The position numbers and the translations under genes were made by a program. A stretch of 45,079 nucleotides of DNA from Saliterribacillus persicus (GTDB taxonomy: Bacteria; Bacillota; Bacilli; Bacillales; Amphibacillaceae): the NCBI RefSeq assembly GCF_003337485.1, contig NZ_QPJJ01000022.1:1-45079 (forward strand). Reading direction: 5' to 3'. Position 1 is the stretch's first letter. Each line of letters opens with the position of its first letter. This document shows, piece by piece, positions 9,059 through 15,607 of the stretch. The notes under the pieces are model-generated. The model was not told where the DNA came from and made no database searches. It was given only the letters and a program-made list of their open reading frames with translations.

Positions 9059-9279
9059 CTAAAGTCCACTGCTATCGTGGATATTCAAATCATTCACACT
9101 AGTTATTCATATATAGGGAAGGCAAATGGTGCGCCACCAACGAAATCGTTGGTTCTAGTGGGTTCGATTCCCACCCCGAATTTTTGTAATTAACAAGATA
9201 AAAATTCGAGGGTGGAAGGGAACAACTAGGGGCATATCTGCCTCTCTTTTTCACCCTCCCTAAAAAGGAGGGGTTTTTT
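9059..9279 (+). ncRNA. Structured leader RNA with mutually exclusive hairpins (candidate riboswitch/attenuator)
   Basis: Seen directly: a hairpin ACCAACGA/TCGTTGGT at 9136-9153; a tRNA T-arm-like GTGGG/CCCAC at 9158-9174; a long stem of CCACCCCGAATTTTT (9171-9185) with 9200-9215; GAGGGTG (9208-9214) with CACCCTC (9252-9258); and a terminator-like CCCTCC (9254-9259) with GGAGGG (9267-9272) plus six T. Consecutive stems share bases, so forming one breaks the next. The last stem also masks the GGAGGGG ribosome site of the acetyltransferase gene. It matches none of the riboswitch classes whose consensus I can recall. Ligand or partner unknown. Confidence 0.55.
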
Positions 9280-9837
9280 ATGCTTAAAAAGCGTGAATTA
9301 CATGAAGCACCACAGCTGTTTGATTTAATGCAGCACCCAGAAGTATTTCCATTTGTACGGCATAAAGCATACTCAAGTGATGAATTCTATTTTTTAACTA
9401 AAAAAACTATCGAAGCAGAAGAAAATGGAGAGTTAATTTCTAGAACAATTCTTGATGATTATAATCAGCCGATTGGAACCATTAATTTATTTGATGTTGA
9501 AAATGGTGCTGGCTTTTTAGCTACATGGATTGGAGAACCGTATTTTGGAAAGGGCTATAACAAGTTAGCAAAAGATGCATTTTTTGATGAGTTATTTTAT
9601 GACCTTAATATTCAAGCAATCTTTATTAAAATAAGAAGAAGTAATTTACGCTCTTTAAAAGCTATTCTAAAAGTCCCCTTCGTTACTTTCGCCAATGATA
9701 CGTATACAGATGTATTTGAAAAAATTAATGAAAATAGTCAAGCTGATCCTATTTATGATCTGTTTGTGATCTCAAGAGACCATTATATCCTTCATCAACA
9801 AACAGCAACAACTGAAGAAGAAGCTGTTGTATCATAA
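9280..9837 (+). CDS. GNAT-family N-acetyltransferase (RimJ-like)
   Basis: A 185-residue acetyltransferase-like protein. The start MLKKRELHEAPQLFDLMQ, the TWIGEPYFGKGYNKLAKDAF segment (acetyl-CoA binding loop, GKGYN replacing the usual QxxGxG/A) and the following FFDELFYDLNIQAIFIKIRRSNLRS resemble the RimJ/RimL type that modifies protein N-termini or small amines. The acceptor is unknown. The ATG follows GGAGGGG by six bases, and that site is also the 3' arm of the leader's final hairpin, so expression is probably controlled by RNA folding. The 3' end runs into a strong terminator. Confidence 0.75.
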   Translation: MLKKRELHEAPQLFDLMQHPEVFPFVRHKAYSSDEFYFLTKKTIEAEENGELISRTILDDYNQPIGTINLFDVENGAGFLATWIGEPYFGKGYNKLAKDAFFDELFYDLNIQAIFIKIRRSNLRSLKAILKVPFVTFANDTYTDVFEKINENSQADPIYDLFVISRDHYILHQQTATTEEEAVVS

Positions 9838-9841
9838 TAAT

Positions 9842-9886
9842 TAAGCCCAAGTTATCCACAAAATTGTGAATAACTTGGGCTTTTGT
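9842..9886 (+). terminator. Terminator of the acetyltransferase gene, containing a DnaA box
   Basis: Arms AAGCCCAAGTTATCCAC and GTGAATAACTTGGGCTT form a long hairpin followed by TTTTGTTT. The 5' arm carries a perfect DnaA box TTATCCACA at 9852-9860, and the 3' arm carries a one-mismatch copy (9865-9873). Confidence 0.85.
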
Positions 9887-10014
9887 TTATTTATCGCTTT
9901 TTAACTTGTGTATAAAGTTGTGCACAATTTTTCGTGTTTTTCTGTGGATAGTGTGGATAAGTTTGTTCATCTTTGTGGATAATGCGATGCGTCTGTGGAT
10001 AACTAAGTGGATAA
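9852..10014. promoter_or_regulatory. DnaA-box cluster
   Basis: Perfect boxes TTATCCACA/TGTGGATAA lie at 9852-9860 (+ orientation) and at 9952-9960, 9974-9982 and 9994-10002 (opposite orientation). One-mismatch copies are at 9865-9873, 9907-9915, 9943-9951 and 10006-10014. Eight boxes in 163 bases is far above chance. No dnaA or dnaN gene is near, so this is not the main origin. B. subtilis has chromosomal DnaA-box clusters that titrate DnaA or regulate nearby genes; this may be one. Confidence 0.75.
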
Positions 10015-10127
10015 GTTACCCTATTAAATTTTACCCTGAGGATTACTATTTAGTGAAAAATGCAAATGAGAAATATGAAAAAAAGTATATCTTATCTATT
10101 AGATCGAAGACTCTTTTCTTAGTCTTC

Positions 10128-10319
10128 TTACATTATCTCTTTCACTCTTCCTACCACACCACTTTCTAACTTCACTTTAATCCCATGCGGATGGGTTGCT
10201 GAATTTGTTAATATTCTATCCACTACTCCTTCTGTTAATTTACCAGAACGCTGATCCTGTTTTTGTACTACTTTTACTTTTGATCCTTGTTTAATGTCTT
10301 GTCGATTTGTTCCAGCCAT
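10128..10319 (-). CDS. ywbE: YwbE family protein (DUF2196)
   Basis: A 63-residue basic protein of unknown function, conserved in Bacillaceae and some other bacteria. The start AGTNRQDIKQGSKVKVVQKQ, then GKLTEGVVDRILTNS, HPHGIKVKL and GVVGRVKEI give the full family profile (KOW-like small beta fold). The ATG has AAGGGA ten bases upstream. It is divergent from lrgA. In B. subtilis ywbE also lies close to the lrgAB-like genes ywbH and ywbG. Confidence 0.88.
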   Translation of the reverse strand: MAGTNRQDIKQGSKVKVVQKQDQRSGKLTEGVVDRILTNSATHPHGIKVKLESGVVGRVKEIM

Positions 10320-10482
10320 TACGTTTAATTCCCTTCTAATTGCTTTATTTTATAATCTAAGTTTATCATACACTCCCTTCTATTCTTAAAAACAAGAATA
10401 TCTGGTATCTAAAATTATTTCGTGCGCTTTACATTCTTTAGTTGTACAATAGGAAAATATGAATTTTAATGAGGGATTGTAC

Positions 10483-10848
10483 ATGAAGTTAATTAAAATT
10501 TTATTTCAAATTGCTATTTTATTTGCTTTTTATTATATCGGAACCTGGATCCAAGAAGCTTTTTCTTTATTTATACCAGGAAGTATTATTGGAATGCTGT
10601 TGTTATTTTCGCTTTTATTATCCAATTTGGTGAAACTTCACTGGATCAACGAGGGAATTGATATTCTGCTCAAGGACATGCCGTTATTATTTATTCCAGT
10701 TACAGTAGGTGTATTAGAGTATATCGATTTTTTCATAGGAAAAGGAATTATTCTTTTATTCATTGTACTATTTAGTACTGCAATGGTGATCATCACTAGC
10801 GGATTTACAGCTAAGCTTTTATTAAAAGGAGAACAGACTGATGAGTAA
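10483..10848 (+). CDS. LrgA/CidA-family holin-like membrane protein
   Basis: A 121-residue protein with four predicted membrane helices. The family block IPGSIIGMLLLFSLL is present. LrgA/CidA proteins form holin-like assemblies; members are linked to murein hydrolase control or to pyruvate transport, together with the LrgB partner. I start at the ATG at 10483 because GAGGGAT sits six bases before it and the product begins MKLIKILFQ like relatives. An upstream in-frame ATG (10459) has a weaker site. It overlaps the lrgB start by eight bases, so the two are translationally coupled. Equivalent to B. subtilis ywbH. Confidence 0.85.
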   Translation: MKLIKILFQIAILFAFYYIGTWIQEAFSLFIPGSIIGMLLLFSLLLSNLVKLHWINEGIDILLKDMPLLFIPVTVGVLEYIDFFIGKGIILLFIVLFSTAMVIITSGFTAKLLLKGEQTDE

Positions 10849-11527
10849 TTTTCTAATTGGTACGGCTTTTCTTTCTGCGACTGTCTTTATATTTTTTCTA
10901 ACTAAATGGATTTATGCACGCTTTCCATCTCCTTTTTCATTACCAATATTTCTAAGTACTATAGCGATAGTGGGTTTTCTATCTATTTCTAACATTAGCT
11001 ATGATACGTATATGATTGGTGGACAGTGGATTAATCAACTCCTAGGCCCTGTAGTCGTGGCGCTTGCACTTCCTCTTTATAGACAAAGAAAATTATTGTT
11101 AAAATATATGAAACCTATTATTATTGGCACCTTTATGGGGTCAGCAATTGGAATTTTAAGTGGTTTTTCATTAGTGAAATTATTTGATTTTAATAAAGAT
11201 ATTGCTCTATCTGTTTCTGCAAAGTCGGTAACCACACCAGTGGCTCTTAGCATTACAGAGCAATTAGAGGGTATTATCTCTCTTGCAGCGGTATTTGTCA
11301 TGATTGCTGGTATTGGTGGTGCTGTAATGGGGCCAAGTCTTCTTCGTCTCGTCAATCTTCATCATCCTGTCGTTAGAGGTATCGGAATAGGGACCGCCTC
11401 TCACGCAATAGGAACTGCTAGAATTATGGATGACAGTGAGTTAGCAGGTGCTGTTAGTGCTGTATCTATGACGATTAGTGCTTTGTTTGTGGCAATACTA
11501 GCGCCATTTTTAATTAATTTGTTCTAG
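10841..11527 (+). CDS. LrgB/CidB-family membrane protein
   Basis: A 228-residue polytopic partner of the LrgA-type protein. Family motifs: LGPVVVALALPLYRQR, SVSAKSVTTPVALSI, GIGGAVMGP and GIGTASHAIGTARIMD. The last is the highly conserved LrgB signature. The ATG follows AGGAGA. Equivalent to B. subtilis ywbG. No LysR or LytTR regulator gene lies next to the pair in this window. Confidence 0.9.
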   Translation: MSNFLIGTAFLSATVFIFFLTKWIYARFPSPFSLPIFLSTIAIVGFLSISNISYDTYMIGGQWINQLLGPVVVALALPLYRQRKLLLKYMKPIIIGTFMGSAIGILSGFSLVKLFDFNKDIALSVSAKSVTTPVALSITEQLEGIISLAAVFVMIAGIGGAVMGPSLLRLVNLHHPVVRGIGIGTASHAIGTARIMDDSELAGAVSAVSMTISALFVAILAPFLINLF

Positions 11528-11540
11528 GGCTTTTCCTATT

Positions 11541-11981
11541 TCAAAGACTTATTTCTATTTGAGGGGCCCGTTCTTTTAATTCATCGATGAATTTTTCTTT
11601 ATTTTGAGGTGAGATTATCACACTCCCCATGATTCCTCCGTGATAGCTTATTTCTAAAGCATCTTTAGATGAAAGAGCACGGTATCCCGAAAGCATTCCA
11701 TTAGTTGAAGATATTCGAATGATTTTTTCATAAGGAATTCGACTTCTAAACAATCCTGCCTTTATAAATAGATGAGTGTCACAAAAAATATAAGCAACTC
11801 CATATCCAGTCATCAACAATAGTACAATACATAAGCTACAAATAATTACTGAAATTACTATATCAGACATCTTTATATCATCAATTATAATTAACGGCCA
11901 AATGAACGTTATCAATATTAGACCGATAGAAAAGGCAATCAAACGACCAAAATATTTATCCTTTTTCGAGGTGAACTTCAT
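11541..11981 (-). CDS. Membrane protein with bacterial PH-like domain
   Basis: A 146-residue protein with two N-terminal membrane helices (about 12-32 and 38-62) followed by a bacterial PH-like domain. The domain start is marked by YIFCDTHLFIKAGLFRSRIPYEKI and IRISSTNGMLSGYRALSSKD, and it ends SVIISPQNKEKFIDELKER. This is the pattern of the bPH_6/YyaB-like family, function unknown. TAGGAGA precedes the ATG. It stands alone, convergent with lrgB. Confidence 0.75.
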   Translation of the reverse strand: MKFTSKKDKYFGRLIAFSIGLILITFIWPLIIIDDIKMSDIVISVIICSLCIVLLLMTGYGVAYIFCDTHLFIKAGLFRSRIPYEKIIRISSTNGMLSGYRALSSKDALEISYHGGIMGSVIISPQNKEKFIDELKERAPQIEISL

Positions 11982-12154
11982 TGATTTAGTCTCCTATTCC
12001 ATAATGGTTATAATCGTATTTACGCAATAGCTATGTAGTAGGTTTCTCATTCTATAATTTTTTTTAATAGATTAAATCTGAAGGAGAAAAAATTTTCAAT
12101 AATATGGTAAGCTAATAACATAGAATATTTAAAGCTTGAAGGAGAAGAGTAGAC

Positions 12155-13168
12155 ATGCAGTTTTTTTTAAAGCTTGGCTTAAATCTAATTAAAATGAGAA
12201 ATTTAACTTTAATTCTATCGACTGGAATATTTATTCTACTGTGTACTGTCATTATCTACACACTAGAACCAGAAACTTTTGAGAGTTTACTAAACTCCTT
12301 TTACTTCGTTATGACCACCTTCTCAACTGTAGGCTATGGAGATTATTCACCAGTTACGATGACGGGTAAATTATTTGCCGTAGTTATGTATCTTATTGGG
12401 ATTGGGCTACTTGGGGTAGTTATTGGAAAGATAGTAGATGCATTTAGTATTTTCAAACGGAAAAAGGAGGAAGGTAAATTGAATTATTTAAAGAAGAATC
12501 ACATTATTATTGTCGGCTGGAGTAAAAAAACAGAAGCCGCTATCGATGAAATCGTGAGTACTAATCAAAATGTTGGCATTGTTATCATTGATACTTTACC
12601 ACACTCTCCAATAGATGTTGGAGACGAACAACTTCATTATATTCAGGGTGATCCTAATGAGGAAGAAACTTTCTTAAGAGCGAATATTGAACATGCTGCA
12701 TCTGTCATTATTTTTGCTGATAATACCCTTCCAGATGCAGGTTTAAAGGATGCGAAAACTTTAGCATTATCCATAATCATCGAACGATTAGCTCCACACG
12801 TACATACGACAGTAGAAATCTTAGTGGAGAAAAATACAGCTAACTTTGCTCATGTAAAAGTCGATGAATATATTTTGTCAGAAAATACAATTTCAAGATT
12901 AGCTGTTCGCTCTTCTATTTATAAGGGTGTAAGTAAAATATATAGACAATTAATCAGTCGTCAGCATGGTGAAGATCTTTACCAGATTACAAGCAAAAAA
13001 AATTGGGTTACCTATCGCGATGCATTTGATGAGTTATTAGAAAGTGGTGCCACTTTAATTGCAGATGGTGAAAAATTAGATATTAATCGACGCTTAGAGG
13101 AACAGATTCCAGAGAATGCTGAGTTATATGTGATCTGCGACCATGAAACATACCAATCTATCATGTAA
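12155..13168 (+). CDS. Potassium channel protein with TrkA-N (RCK) domain, YugO-like
   Basis: A 337-residue two-helix K+ channel subunit; four would form the pore. Helix 1 is at about 18-37, the pore loop holds the selectivity filter STVGYGD at about 61-67, and helix 2 follows. A cytoplasmic RCK/TrkA-N Rossmann domain starts at about 113 (HIIIVGWSKKTEAAID), which usually binds a nucleotide or divalent ion to gate the channel. Reads like the Bacillus YugO type. AAGGAG lies about ten bases before the ATG. A hairpin terminator follows directly. Confidence 0.88.
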   Translation: MQFFLKLGLNLIKMRNLTLILSTGIFILLCTVIIYTLEPETFESLLNSFYFVMTTFSTVGYGDYSPVTMTGKLFAVVMYLIGIGLLGVVIGKIVDAFSIFKRKKEEGKLNYLKKNHIIIVGWSKKTEAAIDEIVSTNQNVGIVIIDTLPHSPIDVGDEQLHYIQGDPNEEETFLRANIEHAASVIIFADNTLPDAGLKDAKTLALSIIIERLAPHVHTTVEILVEKNTANFAHVKVDEYILSENTISRLAVRSSIYKGVSKIYRQLISRQHGEDLYQITSKKNWVTYRDAFDELLESGATLIADGEKLDINRRLEEQIPENAELYVICDHETYQSIM

Positions 13169-13170
13169 AA

Positions 13171-13203
13171 GTAAGGCTTCCTAACCAACTAGGAAGCCTT
13201 TTA
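13171..13203. terminator. Terminator between the K+ channel and the GNAT gene
   Basis: AAGGCTTCCTA and TAGGAAGCCTT form an 11-pair stem around a six-base loop, followed by TTTTAT on the plus strand. On the minus strand the tail is weak, but the hairpin can serve both convergent genes. Confidence 0.75.
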
Positions 13204-13683
13204 TCGTTTATTTACTTTCACCATCATAATAAATGCTGCCATATCAGTATCAAATCTACTCTTTTTGGTAAAACCTAATGATTGATAAAGATGAATTGCT
13301 CTTTTATTAAATGTAGCAACTGTCAGTCGAATATTTTGAAGTGGATTATTTTTCTCTATTTCTTCTAGGATAAAAGCCACAAACGAATACCCGCGTCCTT
13401 GTCCGACGAATCTCGGATTCATACCTAACCCTACATCAACAAGATCTTCTGCATAGACTCCATATTGATTACCTTTAGGTACTTGAGCTGATTCACCTGT
13501 ACAATAAAACCCAAGAATATCCTCTTCTGTCTGATCCAAAATTATAAAATAGCTACCATTTAGTTTTTCTTCTATTGCTTCATTTGATTTTTCACTGTTA
13601 TAGAAATCATATGGTTTTTCATATTGCCAGCTGCTAATTTCTAAGGCATATGGATAGCTCATTTCTTTTATAATATATTTCAT
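13201..13683 (-). CDS. GNAT-family N-acetyltransferase
   Basis: A 160-residue acetyltransferase. Motif A is readable as VDVGLGMNPRFVGQGRGYSF with the acetyl-CoA loop GQGRGY, and motif B as LTVATFNKRAIHLYQSLGF. The acceptor is unknown. AAGGAG lies seven bases before the ATG. It starts four bases after the stop codon of the DUF4440-like gene, so both form one operon. Confidence 0.85.
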   Translation of the reverse strand: MKYIIKEMSYPYALEISSWQYEKPYDFYNSEKSNEAIEEKLNGSYFIILDQTEEDILGFYCTGESAQVPKGNQYGVYAEDLVDVGLGMNPRFVGQGRGYSFVAFILEEIEKNNPLQNIRLTVATFNKRAIHLYQSLGFTKKSRFDTDMAAFIMMVKVNKR

Positions 13684-13687
13684 TTAG

Positions 13688-14044
13688 TTACTCCTTTTCT
13701 TCTGTAATCGTCCCTTGATGAAAGTACAATTGCCATCTATTATCTATGTATTTCCATATAGAACTTCGAAGTGTATTGCGATTCCTAGTTGTATTTATTA
13801 ATAAATAGGTGGTAAGCGTGAGATCTTCAGATAGTGGATAGACTTCAAAATCATGAACCGTCATTTCAAACAAACCAACCCCTTCATTTAAACAATCTGA
13901 CTTAGTGTACATCTTTCCTGAACTTCCAATCTCCTTAAATTCATCTGCTAATATGTGTGCCAGCTTCTCTTTAGACTTTCTAACATCTATATCCAAGTGA
14001 CTTTCTTCTAGCGATTTAAAGTATGCTTTAGTACTGTCATTCAT
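13688..14044 (-). CDS. NTF2-like (DUF4440/SnoaL-type) protein
   Basis: A 118-residue protein with the NTF2-like fold pattern: an N-terminal helix with LAHILADEFKEIGSSGKMYTK, then strands ending in RNTLRSSIWKYIDNRWQLYFHQGT, the usual DUF4440 end (SSIW, W+L.FHQGT). Such proteins bind or transform small molecules; the substrate is unknown. GAGGTGG precedes the ATG. Upstream partner of the GNAT gene in a two-gene operon. Confidence 0.78.
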   Translation of the reverse strand: MNDSTKAYFKSLEESHLDIDVRKSKEKLAHILADEFKEIGSSGKMYTKSDCLNEGVGLFEMTVHDFEVYPLSEDLTLTTYLLINTTRNRNTLRSSIWKYIDNRWQLYFHQGTITEEKE

Positions 14045-14252
14045 CTATATATCCACCTCAGTCTTAAAGATTATGTGCCTTCTTTAAATACATAGTTTTC
14101 TATCTTCCTACTATATACAGTCTATTTTTAATGGAGTAAAAAGTGTAGCTGTATTTTTTCTTTTATTTTACAGTATCTTATAATATATTCCATAATTTTG
14201 TTCAAATACCATTCCGCTTCTCTTCATTCAAAAACATATATCACATTTCTTG

Positions 14253-14288
14253 CAAAAAAAAGAAAACTTAGTTATCACCAAGTTTTCG
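14253..14288 (-). terminator. Terminator of the SufR-like regulator gene
   Basis: On the minus strand GAAAACTT (14287-14280) and AAGTTTTC (14269-14262) enclose a ten-base loop and are followed by eight T. It lies just past the regulator's stop codon. Confidence 0.8.
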
Positions 14289-14295
14289 GCATTCC

Positions 14296-14949
14296 TTAAA
14301 TATTCGTTGTTGTGACGTTTGCTGCTTTTTTGACAACATACTTACACGCATTTCCACCTTTAGCAAGGCATTCTACACGTTCTACTTCATCTGTTCCAAG
14401 AACATTTTTAAACAAGTTCAGCTCGCATTCACACGGCTTATCATATTTATTCGCAATTGCAACGATTGGACAATTATACTGGGAAAAAGACAATTCTTCT
14501 TCATTTTCTTCTTGGAATTCCGACATATAGCCACTTTCTTCTTGAACCTGAACAAGTGCCTTAACCTTCTCTGATAATTCGTCTTCTGCAAAAATTCGTC
14601 TGGCATATTTTTTGTACATTCTTTTCTCTCTTTTTAGAAATAAATTATCAATTGCTTCTGGCCCCATAGTTTCTTCAATGTCATTTAAGAATTCCATTGT
14701 TATGGTATCATACTTGGTAGGAAATAAATTTTCTCCGGCACTGGTTAACGAATAAAAAATTACAGGGCGACCCATTGGCTGTCTTACTGTTTTAGAAGAA
14801 ATTAATTGCTCCCCTTCTAACTTCACCAAATGTTTCCGCACGGCCATTTCAGTAATGTCTAGATGCTTTTTCAAGCCACTAACAGATAATTGCTTCTGTT
14901 TCTTTAACAATTCTAGAATCGATTCTCTTGTGGTCATTTCCTTTGTCAT
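14296..14949 (-). CDS. SufR-like DeoR-type regulator with C-terminal Cys cluster
   Basis: A 217-residue repressor-like protein. Residues about 8-75 form a winged helix (LSVSGLKKHLDITEMAVRKH). The C-terminal part has Cys spaced C-X12-C-X-C-X18-C-X7-C (NCPI, PCEC, VECLAKGG, ACKY), similar to the Cys set of SufR-type regulators that bind an Fe-S cluster and control Fe-S assembly genes. It is divergent from the DUF1450 gene. A perfect 9-bp inverted repeat overlaps its own promoter, so autoregulation is likely. The cofactor is inferred, not shown. Confidence 0.75.
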   Translation of the reverse strand: MTKEMTTRESILELLKKQKQLSVSGLKKHLDITEMAVRKHLVKLEGEQLISSKTVRQPMGRPVIFYSLTSAGENLFPTKYDTITMEFLNDIEETMGPEAIDNLFLKREKRMYKKYARRIFAEDELSEKVKALVQVQEESGYMSEFQEENEEELSFSQYNCPIVAIANKYDKPCECELNLFKNVLGTDEVERVECLAKGGNACKYVVKKAANVTTTNI

Positions 14950-14977
14950 ATTCAGTCACCTACCTTTAATTCTATTT

Positions 14978-15013
14978 TATGCCAAAAAGTTTGTGAAGTA
15001 AATAACAAACTTT
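14978..15013 (-). promoter_or_regulatory. Promoter and operator of the SufR-like regulator
   Basis: Operator: AAAGTTTGT (14986-14994), ten bases, ACAAACTTT (15005-15013), a perfect inverted repeat. On the minus strand TTTACT, 17 bases, TAAAAT forms a promoter whose -35 box lies in the repeat's spacer and whose spacer contains one arm. A protein bound here would block the regulator's own transcription. Confidence 0.6.
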
Positions 15014-15030
15014 GTTTTGGTACTTAAATG

Positions 15031-15060
15031 TTGACAAAGTTGTGAATAAAAGTTTATTTT
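15031..15060 (+). promoter_or_regulatory. Sigma-A promoter of the DUF1450 gene
   Basis: A perfect TTGACA (15031-15036) is followed after 17 bases by TTATTT, or after 18 by TATTTT. It begins 17 bases past the shared inverted repeat, so the same regulator could affect it. Confidence 0.6.
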
Positions 15061-15115
15061 AAAGGTCAGCCTCATTAATCGCAGTGAAGTAGGTCACAGT
15101 ATAAGCGAGTGGAAG

Positions 15116-15370
15116 GTGATATCTATCGGTATTGTTGTAGTAGAATTATGTGAAAGTAACGAGATAAATAACGTTGAAATAGAAGCAATTATTGAGTCAG
15201 AATATCCGGAGGTTGCCGTTTTAGTAAACGAATGTCTTAGTTTTTGTGGATTTTGTCGCTTTAAGCCCTATGCAATGGTGAATGGTAAAAGAGTTAGTGG
15301 CAAAACAACAGACGAATGCCTAGTGAGGATTCGCGCTGCAATTGAAGAAGAACTGTCCTTTTATCAATAA
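15116..15370 (+). CDS. DUF1450 (YuzB-like) cysteine-motif protein
   Basis: An 84-residue small protein like YuzB. The key motif is CLSFCGFCRFKPYAMVNGKRV, with three close Cys; an earlier Cys (ELCESN) could complete a metal or Fe-S site. Being divergent from the SufR-like regulator fits a role in iron-sulfur metabolism, which is inference. The start is uncertain: the only open-frame standard start is GTG at 15116, which sits inside the likely ribosome site GGAAGGTGAT. An ATT at 15131, ten bases after that site, would align better with YuzB. A strong terminator follows. Confidence 0.78.
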   Translation: MISIGIVVVELCESNEINNVEIEAIIESEYPEVAVLVNECLSFCGFCRFKPYAMVNGKRVSGKTTDECLVRIRAAIEEELSFYQ

Positions 15371-15458
15371 ATCTTTTCCTTATGAAATTCCTTGGTGGGA
15401 GAAGACAGCAGAATTTTAGCCATAGGGAATCATAAAGCAATATGTTATCTATAGTTTT

Positions 15459-15493
15459 TAAGATCCTTTTTCGATATAAAAGGATCTTTTTTT
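15459..15493 (+). terminator. Terminator after the DUF1450 gene
   Basis: AAGATCCTTTT and AAAAGGATCTT pair around a seven-base loop and run into seven T. It lies about 90 bases past the stop codon. The rest of 15371-15607 shows no gene. Confidence 0.85.
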
Positions 15494-15607
15494 GTGGTAA
15501 GCTGTGGAACTTCAGAATTCCTCATATTAAAGACATTTTTTACATGTTCATATTTTCAAATCCTGATCCATCAAAAAAAGCAGCACTCAATCAAAAGAGT
15601 ACTACAG

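Noticed and set aside
9110-9190. A tRNA or tmRNA gene, suggested by the GTGGG-TTCGATT-CCCAC T-arm
   Set aside because: No matching 5' acceptor strand, D-arm or anticodon arm can be placed, and the 3' side pairs better with 9200-9215.
9200-9279. T-box leader, because AGGGTGGAA resembles the T-box start
   Set aside because: The conserved ACCGCG part and a Stem I specifier are missing, and the downstream gene is not an aminoacyl-tRNA or amino-acid gene.
9852-10014. Chromosomal origin oriC
   Set aside because: No dnaA, dnaN or rpmH gene is near. The cluster is better described as an extra DnaA-box site.
10106-10130. Hairpin GAAGACT/AGTCTTC as the ywbE terminator
   Set aside because: No T-run follows on the minus strand and it overlaps the end of the coding region.
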